In this document: positions 10,750-23,352 of the stretch, piece by piece
How positions within the stretch are numbered: position 1 is the first letter of the stretch
Layout: every line of letters starts with the position of its first letter
Assembly: GCA_020746875.1 (NCBI GenBank)
Contig: JAGTJL010000017.1
Location: forward strand, 1,488,001-1,552,000
Reading direction: 5' to 3'
DNA: 64,000 bases
Source: Rhexocercosporidium sp. MPI-PUGE-AT-0058
Taxonomy: Eukaryota > Ascomycota > Leotiomycetes > Helotiales
The notes under the pieces: model-generated
What the model was told of the DNA's origin: nothing
Database searches by the model: none
The model's input: only the letters and a program-made list of their open reading frames with translations
Translations under genes and position numbers: made by a program

Positions 10750-12584
10750 CTTGATTTCTCGCCGACGCGTCTCATCGTTCCGCGGTCACGCTTTCAGCCT
10801 CAGAATTAAGGCAGTAAACCAGCCACATCTTCCTATCTCCTACCCACCTCTGTAGTTGCAGGCTGGGGTCCCATCCTGACTTGGTCTTGATCTGAGTATA
10901 CTGTTCACTTTCGTCTTTGAACAACTTCATCGTCCTCGTTGGCCCTGTTTACATTCTCGGTCGTCTTGTTTCACTGAATCTCCGAAGGTGCAAGCCACCA
11001 ACGAAGCTCGCCATGTGCGGCGAGTCAGTCCAACTTAGCCTCATTCTGTTCTGCATTTATTAATTCCTGCTCCGTCTTGCTCTTCCTTAGCTTTGGTATA
11101 TCTCTCCTATCCCTCGTCTCTCTAGAATCATGCAGTCTGCTTCAAATGATGATTGATCTCCTTCCTTCTCCCCAAGTACCTAGACCCATATCAAACCCCA
11201 AGTCCGCTACCAAACCTATCATAGTGCGTGGTCCATAGTGGATTTCCCCTGCCGGAGCTGAGAATCGGGGGTTGTGGATCTTTCTTCCAACATGCAAGTT
11301 GATCCAGCGCAGGCAGGCCTTCCCCTCATGTCCTATTGATATGTCTCGGCTCTGGTTCCCGATCAAGCTCTATCCGGGCAAGACTCTGGTAAATTCAGTG
11401 ATCGAGTCAGTTCTCATAGATGATATTTTATGCTTGATTCAATCTCAAGCCACCACCAATATCTTGCCGAACCGAAACATCGTCCCAAGTCAAAGACACC
11501 AACCCCTACTCTTGGCCATTATCGATAGGAGAATAACCCGGGATATGGCAGGCTACGTGGCATACGGAGACATCGGAAGAACACCATCTTTTGCTCAAAA
11601 CCTGGGGGGATTCGACATGTCCTTTCTGGACGACTCTCCGGACCCAGCTTCGAAGATCAGTGGATCTGGGAATGAGTGAAAGTTAAGGTGGGCAACACAG
11701 ACATGCGGTAAAGCTTTCGCACGAGTTGACATGTGCCCTTCACAAAGCTCCTCTGCCGCATGGGCAGTAAGTCAAGGCCGCCGTGTGGCTAATGTGGCAG
11801 GCTTCTAGATTACCTCTGTGCGTCGTGATCAAAGTTCCCAGTTTAGATTCGGCTTGCAATGGTTTCTAGACCAGTCCCTTGCCGCGAACTCGTCGAAGCG
11901 CTGGATGGGGCAGTATGGCCGGCCTTTCGTCTTCCCTGGGGGTCTTCATCTGCTGAAGGTCAGGACTCAACTTACTTATGTCAGATAACCTAGACGTATT
12001 ATTGTGGAGCGTTTGACTGTCGACAATATTCACACCATCATTATCGCCTTTCTGGTCTCTCAGTGGAGGTTCACCGAGATTGATAGCGTTCAGGGCATCG
12101 GCAACCACGCTTTCTGAGATGTCGGCAAGTGTCTCACTGCCTGCTGGGATGTCTGGTGCGCCTGGAAGTTCCATATGATTCAATGGTTGGAGTCTTGCTG
12201 CATCTGCATCCTTGGCTGTTCTCGGGTGCAGCTGCAGCAATTTCATCAGATCCGCCAAACATTATAGGCGGGATTTGCGGGGTCACCTCCTCCGAAAATT
12301 GGGACTTTGCGCATTGCCAGGACCAAGGCACACATCAATTTCGAATGCTTTGCGACGTGGATAGTCTCGATTGACCAGTTGGACTCGTTATGTTAGCTCC
12401 ATTGCCTATTATAGAATGGCAAATCGTCCGCACACGAAACCGCGAGAACGTAGAAACTCAACTGAAGGACTCTTTTTTAGCGCAGGCCACCGAGCGTTTC
12501 CTGTAATAAAAATCCTTTAAAAAAAGATAGTATTATTTAACAAAAAGTTTAGAATCTTCCTGTTAATTTTAAATTAAAAGCATC
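10750..12584. other. Intergenic, no confident gene
   Basis: Contains modest open frames (for example 11272-11679 plus and 11866-12258 minus) without recognisable domains. From about 12483 to 12600 the base composition turns abruptly AT-rich and abuts the truncated end of the channel pseudogene, suggesting a short RIP-affected repeat remnant. Confidence 0.4.
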
Positions 12585-14436
12585 TTATACTTGCGTTGAA
12601 ATAAAACCGTTGCAAAGGGGGCTTGTTTTGGTGTGCGGATAAAAACGTAGACCGGGAGCTAGACTAACACAGTGAAGCACGGTTGCTGATTGATAGTCTC
12701 GCGCGTTTTCCGGCGCTGCCACAAACTTCTCCATCTCCTGGCGAAGCGGTTGGATATCTGCAATCGAGGTATTAAAGGAAATGAGGATGTCTATCCGCTC
12801 CATCAACCCTTTACTGCGGCTGATGTTGTTAATCCACAGCCTGTTAAGCGTGATGTTTGGAATCTGCGTCTAGTCAGAAATGAGCTTATCTGATCAGCGA
12901 GTGATTCTACATGTATCAGTTTTGGATCGATGACTCTCCTGAAAGCCGTGTAAAGGAGAGAAATCTGTTCGAATTCCATCTGATTGATCCTATCTGGACC
13001 AGAGATATGTACTAGATCATATATGTCGTACGGATGCTTTACGAACAAGAATATGCACGATCCGAGAAACCCCTACAGTCAGAGCGAATATAAACGACAG
13101 CGACAGCTAAGTTGCCGATGCTGTTCACAAAATTGTTTGAAAACCAGCATCTACCGAGTAGGAAGCAGACGAGCGAGCTGCTAGTGGAGCCTTAGTGAAG
13201 CATTGCAGGCACTTGCTTAACGCAAAGATAGAGAGAACCGCAGTCTCTAAGCCAGGGCTTATGAAGCCTTCGTTCTCTCAAGACATTCGATGACCATGGA
13301 TTCGGCAGAGCGTGGCAGTAGAACTCGCTTACCTGTGAGCTCTGCCGCGATGTTTCCAAACACCAGGTTTACCTTGTTGCTCACTCGACCCATTCTTTTG
13401 AAGGTTCGTCGACTGCGACCATCTGGGTTGGCTTCCTGACTGCTACGGTTCCTCTTGGATTTACTCACAAACACTTCAATATTCACATAGATAATGAAAT
13501 CCATCTCCAAGAAATCCACTTCATACATCAGAAACAAACTCCTCAAAGCATCGAGCAGTATCATAAGTAGATACACCGCCCTCTTCAACGCACAAATTCG
13601 ATTGTTAAATGATCTAGCATTAACTCACACCAATCAATTGAGCCAAGATCTTGTCAAAAAAGAAAATAATCGTCGATATCAAAATCGCGGCGAGGACATG
13701 CATGAACTTCGTGCTCCATGGAGACGGGATGTTTCCCACAGACGCCGTACTGAATAATGCTTCATCACAAACGACACCACAACCCACCGAAATATCGTAA
13801 CCATTCCCTCCAGATTCTCCAATACTCGCGCACATTTTTGCGTCTCAGAACTCACCACCCCAGCGAAAACCGAATACCTTTGACAACACCCAAGCGGCGA
13901 ATTTCATGCCCCAGAATGAGGGCCTCACGACCTTGAACCAGGTGAAGAACTACATCACTCTTATACCACCAATCTTTGAGTCGGACGCCGAGACTTGTGT
14001 TGCGCCTACTATGATTAGGGTGGCGAGGAGGATGGCGACGTGCAAAATGTAGATACTGTACTGTGTGCTAGTGGAGTAGGTCAAGATTTTGGAGTAGAGC
14101 ATTCCCATCCGGTTCAAGGGATCATCTTTATTTATTAATAAGGAGATATGAATACTTCGGTGCGCCGGCAACGGCCGCATAGTCTGAAGGAGGAGTGTGG
14201 ACTGGGGATGGGGTTGTGTTCGTCTTTTGGTTTTGTATCATTTTGGAAGGAGGGTGGGAATTCTGAATTGAGTGCTGCGATGCGAGACGTGCTGATCGAT
14301 GGGCGAACGATCTGGGTGCTGAGAAGCCGTTGAACGTGCGGTAGGAATTACCGTCAATGGAAGTGTCAGTGGTGTGTATGGAGACATTGCAGGTAAGTCC
14401 AGCTTGGTCAAATCTAAACCAAAGAGGACCAAACAA
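12585..14436 (-). pseudogene. Decayed MscS-type mechanosensitive ion channel
   Basis: Fragments of a fungal MscS-family channel (Msy1/Msy2 type, with an EF-hand in functional members) lie in order on the minus strand in several frames. Around 13950-14110: a membrane segment ending IIVGATQV, then KIGGIRV. Around 13620-13700: a membrane helix ending FDKILAQLIGVS. Around 13440-13600: FNNRICALKRAVYLL and GRVSNKVNLVFGNIAAELTGK. Around 12810-13080: GSCIFLFVKHPYDIYDL and EQISLLYTAFRR. Around 12640-12806: SRSKGLMERIDILISFNTS. Breaks: an in-frame TAG near 13976 where relatives have Trp before FFTW; a frameshift after LIGVS near 13620; stops at 13259 and just beyond; most of the EF-hand and one membrane region missing between 13250 and 13080; and the C-terminus lost at an AT-rich block near 12590. 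G-to-A stops suggest RIP. Family membership is clear, and non-function is strongly indicated. Confidence 0.82.
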
Positions 14437-17400
14437 GGAATTTAGGAACTACAACACAGATAACAAACACAGATGAGAGATAGGGACAGTAAAGAGAACG
14501 AAGACAGAGCACGAAAGCATTAAATTTTAACATGTTCGCCATTGTGTCAGTGATAGATGTTCTCCTACTAGCAAGCTTTTCTAACGCTCGACGGCGTGCT
14601 CGACGGCGTCAATTGTGGCACAACCTGAACCCGACTTTCCGGCACGCTTGCGAGAACAGACTTGACAGACAAGTGATAATCATCTAAAAGGCAGACTGAC
14701 GCTGCATTGTATTTGACATGCTCGTCTGTGCCTCCACGTGGAACTAAAATGACCTTGATTGTGTTCGTCATTCGGCGTTAACTTTAGATAGCGTGCTGTT
14801 CGTCGCAAGTAACTCGGAGCATATTTTGAACCCGACTTCCAAAAAGCCCCAGCATCACCAACCGCCTGGTCGATGCTGAGATATTGCAACATGGTTCACA
14901 GGCAGGTACGAGAGTTCAAGCCCCGGATGAGGTGTTTGGTTAGGTAGTAGATGCGAACCCGGATTCCACAAGTTTTGCACGGTCTTAACACAGCATGGGA
15001 ACAAATCAAATTGCACTGACCGCGTTGTAAACCGGGAATTCTAAACCTGAGCACGATTTTGGATGTTCGAACAGTTCCTGGAGTTGAGGATTGACTCGCA
15101 CCGCGAAGGCTGGCTGGACCGAGGATCAAGCGAGACATCTCTTGCCATGATCCTATACCAGGTTTCCCCTCCAAATCTTTGCTGGAAGCCCTCGCCTAAG
15201 GTTTTCGAGACATCTAAAAGTTTAATTCTCTTGATCTCCTGCAGAGCCAATGCGTACCCATCAATACGGCGGGCCCTAAGAAAGTATATTTTACGGCAAC
15301 CCAGCACCGAACGTGACTCTGGAGATCATATCTCCAACCAACCGACACGACTCGCTACTTCACGGCTCTTGCATCTTCAGCCAACAAGTAAATTCTATTC
15401 GACATCAGCAAGCGAAGCCTGCGAGGCAGATTTCCGACTCGCTAAATCCTCTGACTTCCCCCTTTTACTGGTATTATTGAATAATAATTGATCGAGTCCC
15501 GCTATCGAATGAAGAGGGGGAGGGTCTCCGGCATGCACTCGCCCCACTCACTTACCCACTCAACTCCTCTTATTCTCTTCTTTCCCCAGGATCACCTGTT
15601 GCGATTTACAGTGGGAGTGGTTGAGATAGAGCTTGGAGAGGAGGGGTTGATGCAGGGGCACAGTAACAGGAACCGAGAAAGGTAAGTCTACCGAAATTCG
15701 AGAAGCCAATCTACGAAGTATCGAACATGTGCTCGGAGTTGAGACGGCATGAAGCAGGAAGACACAGGTGTGAAACTACACAAGGTTGAAGAAGGGCAAA
15801 CTTGGCTCAAACAAGAAGCTGGCAAGAGCACTTCTCGGTCCCGTCTCGTGCCGTGTCGACGTCGTCCTTAGACTCCCCCTATGTCTGTCCTGTCCTGCGT
15901 GTGCTGAGATGGCTGATTCCTTGATCGTGCTACGACTCCAACAACTCGTCGGAGGAAGACGCCTATGAGATTCCATGGTGGGGTAATACCGGCGGTTCTT
16001 CTCCGGCACTATTCCCTCGTGGGAGACTAGAAACAATGAACCAGTTTCATGCACGATGCACAGCTGGCCAAGATGAACTTGACGGATGGTCGGCTGGGTC
16101 CTCGGAAAGGAAGCAGGTACTGTACGGTCAGATCAGATAGTGGCGAATGAAAGAGGGTGAAAGAGAGCGAAGTGCAGAAGCGTGTGGCGGTGACATCTGT
16201 TTTGGGCGATGGCCGGCGTTGGGACTTCGACCTGGGACGCCTTCGACTTCGAGAACTTGACAGCTTGTGGATCTGTGGTTCTGAGATTGGAAATGGAACC
16301 AGATGTGTTTGATACGATAGGAGACTTTCGTCCCCTGCCCTGTCGTTTGTGATGTGATGCACAGGTTGCCTTGCCCCTCGTCGGACTTATCTTGTCAGTG
16401 GGGCAGTCATTCAGGCCTCATCCTTGGATCCTCAACGACTGGGATCCGGAGAGTCTTTCTATTTGATCGTGGCCAAATAATGCCAATGCTAGCTAGAAGT
16501 GCACCTTTGTCAACGCTTACAGTACAGGAGGTACGGAGTTGAAGCTCTCTGTAGACTGCCAACCAAGCATCTCTCGACCGTTTGGAACGGGGCTTACATG
16601 GCATGCTGCAAGGGGGCCCGCCAGGGGGCAAAGAAGGTCCAGAGAAGAAATCATGGAAGGTTGGTAGAAGTATATTGAGGCAGATACCCGGAATACTACT
16701 GTACTCTTCGCTGTCAGGGTTCTTTCCAACAGCTATTGGGTGAAAGTGACAACGCCAGTGCCAGTGCCACTGCCGTCTGACAAGGAGTTTTGCTTCGGGA
16801 AGGTCGATAGGCAGCCTCAAGTCTTCTTTCAGTGCCATCCGTCGCCGTCTTATGCCGTGCCGTCCCTGAGTCTCTGCCGTCAACCATACGCCAAACCTTC
16901 TAGAAGGTCTTCCCTCAGGGGCACTAGAATGATTATTCCCTTCCTCCGGTTGGCTGAGGCTTTGCGGGTCGCTCGCTTACCGAAGAAGTTTCGCTAGGGG
17001 ATTGTCTGCGGGGGATAAGACGCCTGATATTTATTGCTTTTAATGAGCGAGGCGACTTTGTTCTATTTCCTTGGCAGCACATGGTTTTGAGTGCTGAGTA
17101 TTTCATGCAGGCGCGGGACAGGCATGTGAACATTGAAGTGACAGGCCGTTCCATTGCGTGTGGCGGAGACATGGGCTATCCATGTCCATGTCCGTTGTCG
17201 CTTTTCCAACAACCACACAGCACCCATCTATCCCCACTGATTCGGGCCCTTGGACTCTTGGAGACCTAGCCTGATTCCACTCTGTCCTCAGTCTACCGCG
17301 ATTAGTATCGGGGGGTCACTATTGAGTCCGCGATAGCGTGCCCTGCGATGTGCGACGTGCGATGCATCCGTATAAGCCTACAAGGCCTATCTGGTAGTGC

Positions 17401-17807
17401 ACGGAGGCTTGTCCTGGACTGGTTGGCAGCCAGGCTACCAGGGACTCTAGCATGGCTGGCTGCTGGGTCGGGCCTGGGAGAGTAGTATATGTCTGATACC
17501 ATCTCCGCATGTTCTTCTGGTTTTATCTCTGTGTTTGGTGGGTTGCTTTTATATTCGTCGAGCGCTCTGTCTGTCTTTTATTCATACACTACCTAGCCGA
17601 CCGAATTACCTGATTACCATAGCATCTGATCTGATCTCCTATCTACTCTTGCTAGACTTTGGACAACCGAACTGGACTTCACTGGATTATTCAACCCCAT
17701 CGGCATATGTGTTTTTAAGTGGTGTGAGACATCTTGGCTGCTGAGGGGATTCAGACTCAGAAAACCACGTCGATTGCTGTACGCCTGGTTATTTGAATTT
17801 AACAAAG
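14437..17807. other. Gene-poor interval
   Basis: About 3.4 kb with scattered short frames on both strands (for example 15063-15491 plus and 16407-16883 minus), none showing a domain, signal peptide or plausible intron set. Composition is normal, not RIP-like. The last several hundred bases probably hold the leader of the rhodopsin-domain gene. Confidence 0.4.
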
Positions 17808-19592
17808 ATGGCGTTATCTCTCCTAGCCGAGTCATGGACCTGGTATGCGTTTGCTTGCTTGATCGTCGTCACCAGATAGTAAGGCTTTCTCTCGCTCTCT
17901 CAAAGCAAGAAAGAATACAGCTGATGAGTACCTAAGCGCATCTAGATATCTCCAGCTGGGCAGCATCAAGAACTTCCAAGCTGAGGACTATGTCATGGTT
18001 TTTGTGTTCGTGGGTGCTCCTGCAAAACACGCAATCAAAACAAGACGTAGCTAATCCGTTCAGGCGTTCTACACCGTTCTCGTCGCAACCATGAACATTG
18101 TGGCCCATCTAGACACGAATCTCATGTTACCAGAGGACATTCCAATGCTCACACCCGATTCCATCCAATCTCGGATCCGGGGCTCGAAATTCGTCCTCGT
18201 TGTCGAGCAGTCTATGATTATGACACAATGGGGCTGCAAGATCTGCCTCCTCTTACTCTACAAAAAGTTGACATTCGGTCTCAAGCAACAACTCGCCGTC
18301 AAAATCGTCGGCGCGTACGTTGTCGTCGCGCTTGTCGTTATGGAAGTGCTTTATTTGGGCGTTTGGTGTCGTCCGTTCACCGGGTATTGGGCCGTACCTG
18401 TTAAGAATGGTACGCTTACATCCTCCTCCCTCCCTACTGCAGAGATGAGATAGACAATATGCTGACGACACAGTCCAATGTTCTGCTGCTATCCACCACT
18501 TGATCACTAACGCCGTCTTCAACATCACGTCTGATATCATGATGCTGTGTATCCCCCTCCCTCTACTCATTGCCTCGCAACTGCCCAAAGCAAAGTATGT
18601 CATCTGTCCATCAGTCCATCATCCTATCCAAAGCGTCGAGCCCAAGCAGCAAAAGTCCTGTCATGTGTACCCGTGCGCCTTTCGTTATGTCCATATCCAG
18701 AAGCAGCTTGACGAGATGATATTGCATCATCTAGCAAAAGCAATAATCAGCTAACAATACACAGCAAACTTATCCTATGCGTCCTCTTCAGTCTCGGTAT
18801 CTTCGTGGTACGTTCTCCTCCAACTCCAACCCCCAGTCCAAAATGTCACCGCCCAAAATACTGTTTCAACCCATCCTAACACAACCACAGATTCTTTGCG
18901 CCGTCCTCAACAAATACTACTCCTTCGCTCAGCCTTTCTCTCCCATGTGGACATTCTGGTACATCCGCGAAGCCTCGACAGCCGTCTACGTAGCCAACAT
19001 GCCCATGTGCTGGCCACTCATGCGACGACTCTTCAAGCTCCGCGCTTTCAACGGCATCTCTTCCGGCGGCAACCGCTCCCGCTCGAAATCCGCACCCATT
19101 GCAACGTCTTACACTGGTGTAGGCGGATCGCGAATGGGGACCACGTCGAAGATCCAGGGATCCGTATTAGTAAGTAAGATTGACAAGAGTGAGCGCACTG
19201 GAGGAGGGAACTGGTGGGAGTCGAGCAAGAATGAGGGGACGAGGCTGGGGAGAAGCGAGAGTGAGGAGTATATCGTTGGACGAGATGCGGTCGGGGGACG
19301 TGGCGCTGCGGTTCCGTTGGAGATCTGGGAGAGTCGGGATGTTACTATTGATCGCGGGAGTGTGATGGATACTGAGAGGTGTGTTACGACTATTACTTCT
19401 CCTGGGACAATCGCGGCGGGGAGAGGGAGAAAAGAGGGGAATAGCAATATGGATATGGGTATGCGGACGGGGATGTATGATGGGAGTGGGAAGGAGTTTG
19501 AGACTAGAACCACTGTCACGGCTATTGGGAATGGACCCCCAGGGAGGAAGAGTGAGAGTGGCAGTTCGAGGAGCTTGAGGCTGTCGAGATAA
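17808..19592 (+). CDS. Pth11-like fungal rhodopsin-domain membrane protein
   Basis: Predicted 451-residue seven-helix plasma-membrane protein of the fungal rhodopsin-domain (Pth11-like GPCR) group, which includes surface-sensing receptors. Six exons: 17808-17878, 17937-18009, 18064-18409, 18474-18594, 18765-18807 and 18891-19592; all joins keep frame. The product begins MALSLLAESWTWY, continues through a helix with FQAEDYVMVFVFAFYT, the conserved loop QSRIRGSKFVLVVEQ, QWGCKICLLLLYKKLT, then VQCSAAIHHLITNAVFNITS and PLPLLIASQLPK, and a final helix pair with AVLNKYYSF and WYIREASTAVYVANMP. A cytoplasmic tail of about 200 residues is Gly/Ser/Arg-rich. Intron 1 uses acceptor TAAG at 17933-17936; nearer alternatives give stops. 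The ligand is unknown. Confidence 0.83.
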
Positions 19593-20211
19593 TTAGGTGT
19601 GGAGCGAAAGTGTGCCTTGCTTTTCAGAAGTGTCTTTAGATGAGTGTGATCGATCACGATGATGGGACGGGATGGGAAGAGGCTTTTTGAAAGACCCGTT
19701 TGAGGGCTTGTAATGATTATGTCTGTAAATTAAGAGGTCGGGATTTCATGAGGGATTGGAGCAGGGTTCGAAGGGGAATTATCTGGTCAGGGAGAAATAC
19801 GTATTGAGCGGTTCACAGTATGGTAATTACTATACCATTTGAGTAGGAATGAAATTTCATGTTTACGTGGAAAAGAAAACATAAAGAAATGATCTCTGGG
19901 GATGTTGATGCAGATCATTTCCAACCATTCCAGAATACCTCCGTCCATCGCTTGTCGTAGAGACAACAATAAACAAAAATTCACAAGCGACTTCCCCTTC
20001 TATGCGAGGTAGAAACTATCTTTCTGAGGACGAGCACTTACATGTTTCAAAAGACTCTCGCTAGTGACTTTCGAAGTCATATATTCAATCTTGAGAGACC
20101 CTAGGGCAAGTATATACAATAAAATAGGATGTCCATTTCACACCAGGCACCACCGAAGTCCACAACGTTCAACGCCCTTCAAAATCAATTCTCTAGTCCC
20201 TCCCAAGGTGA
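19593..20211. other. Intergenic between convergent genes
   Basis: Holds the 3' regions of the plus-strand receptor gene and the minus-strand expansin-like gene. No additional gene seen. Confidence 0.5.
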
Positions 20212-21289
20212 CTAAGCGTAATTGCTCGTTGCCGAACTCACAGTCGACGAAATCATCTTGACATCCTTAACAACGACCTGACTCCCCGTCTCGGACGTAA
20301 CTCTAATCCAAGCCGTCGTCGTCCCTGTGCCACCGCTCTTGGCAAACTCGAAGAAATTATTGATGTTTCTCACAGTTGGCTTCCAGGTAGCCCCCGAATC
20401 GGTTGAAACTTCAAGGCTAGCGGTACGGAGCGTGGCGTTCTCAACCGTGGCTGCGAACCAGTATTGCGAAGAGCCGCCGTGCATTCTGATCTGGAGGGGA
20501 GTGGTAATTGGGCAAGCGACGTGCGCCCATTGCATATCGATCTCGCCGAGGGATTTGTCGGCGAGTTGGGAGAACATGTCGGGGCTCATGTCGAGATGGA
20601 CGGCATCACCACCGGTTTTGTTGGTGATCTGTGTGGGTGAGGTAGTCAGTACGGGGTTGAGTGAAATCAAACATGGTAGGAAAGGAGAGCAGCCATCATG
20701 GGAAACAGAACTTGGGAGATGGGGAGCTTACCATGGCGATCTTCTTCTTTCCCTTGTAGGTGATCTCAACACATCCACCGCAGTTATAACTGCTATTCCA
20801 GATCACCTCCGACACGCAAGTGGAGCCGGCAATCGAGGCAGGGAGAACGTAGTCCACGAAGGCGCATGCGCCACCTTGCCAGCAGGGTTCCTCACCACAG
20901 TCTTCACCATACCATGTTCCATCACCGTTCATAAGAGCACTGGTGAGAGGTGATGAGCTGACGGCGGGGGAAGTTGGAGCTGCTGCTGCTGCTGCTGATG
21001 AAGCAGGAACTGCAGAAGAAGATGTTGCAACACCAAGAGCTGTATGGGACGCTGGGAATGTGGCAAAGGTGGTTGCTGGGGCGGACGAGAAACTTGGCGA
21101 TATATACGTAAATGTTGGAAAAGAGCCCGGAGCAGCTGGAGTGAGTGCTGGTAATGAGGTGCTGGGAGAAGCAATCTGGATGGATGATGAAGGGTTTTCG
21201 AACTCGCAGGCATCGTCATCATTGGCGGCTGCTACGGCAGCAAAGCCCAGAGCCGCAAGATGGGCGAAAGTAGATACTTTGAACAACAT
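20212..21289 (-). CDS. Secreted expansin-like protein (second copy)
   Basis: Predicted 324-residue secreted protein. Exons 20732-21289 and 20212-20628; the 103-nt intron has donor GTAAGC and acceptor CAG, phase 0. The signal peptide (MLFKVSTFAHLAALGFAAVAA) is followed by a Pro/Ser/Ala-rich linker up to about residue 120, then the double-psi beta-barrel domain with GDGTWYGEDCG, ACAFVDYVLP, SSYNCGGCVEI and the VHLDMSPDMFSQLA segment, and a terminal beta-sandwich with SLEVSTDSGATWKP. The domain order matches the gene at 385-1712, but here the Ser/Thr linker precedes the barrel and there is no GPI signal. An upstream in-frame ATG at 21355 would bury the signal peptide, so I chose 21289. Likely substrate: cell-wall polysaccharide (inferred). 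Confidence 0.83.
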
Positions 21290-23352
21290 ATTGCAGAAGA
21301 ATAAAGAGTGGACACGCCGAGATGCGTAAGTATGAAACAAGGCTTGATTGAGCAAATGAATGAGAGACTGTAGTGAATGGATGGCAGTCAGAGAGACAGG
21401 ACGAGCTCTTTACTTAAAGGATGAGAATAAGCTTCTGGACAAGCTTTGAGAGATTTCCGGCAATCCGAATTTTAGCTGTCAGTAGTGACCAGCACACGCA
21501 GTGCCATGGCTTGAAACATCGAGTAATTTCATTATGCTTTGGGGATTTGACATGCGAATTTTAAGGACTATACCTTTTGTTTCGAGATGATTGAAAGTGG
21601 ATCCAATGGAATGATTGTTTACTTGTTGGGTCCGTCAAGCGACATTGGCTGCTTCCAATTCCACCAGAATTATGACAGAGTACTAAAGAATCTAACGACT
21701 CCAGAAACACAAAACTCTATGCGTGATGCTCCAGTTCAGACATTCTTGCTTGCCAAAGAACAAGTACTCTTGCTTTGCTTCGCTAGGTCAAACTGTGACG
21801 AATATCCGATAAACGAAACGGAATCGAAATATTACCTAGATTGCATATACATGAAACAGGCAGCTTCTGAAGCGCGAAAGTAAGGTAACATAAGCGAGAT
21901 ATAATTTCAATTGACAGCGGGGCGATCAGGGGGCAGAACAAAACCTTAGTCCGCAATGAAGGTTCAGCCGCGCATCTAACAAGATTAGTAAGGCAGAAGC
22001 GTTCCAATGATTTAAATCTCTTGCGTTTTAAGATTTTCTTTCCTCCAGTGAAATTTGCGGGATACGAGCAAGGAGTCCGCACGTGATGGCGTTGCACTCT
22101 GTCCACAGAGTCACCCTTCCATCATCAAATTATCATGTTTGCAATTTTGACTGGCGTCGCTGGCTATAGTTGCGAGCTCAAGATGAGCGAGTATGAGTGG
22201 GAGAGGGTAGCGAAGAGGTACTGTACTCCAGCATCGAACCTGAGGAGTAATTATTCCTACCTTTGGTGAATATCGGGGAGGACAGAAGGGTACGTACTTC
22301 CAAGGCAGACTTTGCTTTGATTGAACTGGCAAATGTCCAGATCTTTGACATTCTCTCATGGAGAAGAATTATCGGTTTTTGGTAGCCATGGGAGCGAAGT
22401 TGACCTTGGCTAAAGCCTCTCCAAACAGGTGGAGTAGGAGGCTCAAGATTTCAATACCAACAACAAGAAGAAAACGGAATGTGCAAGGAATGGACGAAAT
22501 CCGATTTCCCTGACCTGGCACTCTTTCAACGTTACCCCGTTAATGGTCAGCCAGCCCTTGAAGGATCATCAAATTCGCCTCATCTCATCTTGTCAGTCCT
22601 GATCTGGACTTTTCCCCTCTCCACGTGCTTTGTCGTCACTTCCCCCCTACCTATCCAGCCTTCCCTCTGGTCACTCAAGCACGCAAAATTCTCAAGCTGC
22701 ATGTGAGTGTAGTGTCCAGTCTCTACTTTACCTCTCCAGCAATAAAAACTCTGCTGCACATCACGGTTACATCCCATACCAATCGACATCCATACTAGAA
22801 TTTTTTCCTCGCACGCATTAGTGAAGTAGATAGACCCTTTGCAAAGAATCTGCTGGGCACACTCGTCCACTTTTTCTCCATTCTCTCAGGGTGCTGCAAA
22901 GAGAGGGGTTCGCTTAGTTGTCTTTTTCTTCTGCTGCAGTGTTTTCCCCCACCAGGTACGTCAGTCCGAAGACGGCTAGAACGAAGGATTGCTAGATACA
23001 CACCGTAGTACAGCTCGCTTGTACCTTTTTTCGCAAGTCACGCTTTTCCTCTTTCATCTTTTTCCTGTCAGCAGCCAATTGAATTCCCTACTAGTCGCAC
23101 CCCGACGCCCCTCTGAACCAATCATTTCCTCGCACGTAATCGCCAATTCAGCCTCTCCCATTGACTCTTCTCTTCTCTCCTTGTCCCGCAAACACCAGTC
23201 ATAGGTCATCGGCCTCAACACCACTTGTTAGATCCACTTCCAACCAAACTTTGCACTCTGCATCACATCCATCTCCTCAGACTTCATACTCAGCTGAACA
23301 GAACATCGTCTTCCCCTTCAACCCAACCCCTACAGAAGAAAGTGTTGCGCGT
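21290..23352. other. Long intergenic region and leader of the CPA1 gene
   Basis: About 2 kb between divergent genes. The part from about 22540 to 23350 is strongly pyrimidine-rich on the plus strand, typical of a fungal promoter and long 5' leader, and ends in the attenuator uORF. No separate gene recognised. Confidence 0.5.

Noticed and set aside
11272..11679. 135-codon plus-strand frame
   Set aside because: No recognisable domain, start context or neighbouring exons; kept only as part of the gene-poor interval.
11866..12258. 130-codon minus-strand frame with acidic composition
   Set aside because: Looks somewhat protein-like, but begins without ATG, has no family resemblance and no clear splice partners.
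15063..15491. 142-codon plus-strand frame
   Set aside because: No domain, and competing frames are equally open on the other strand.
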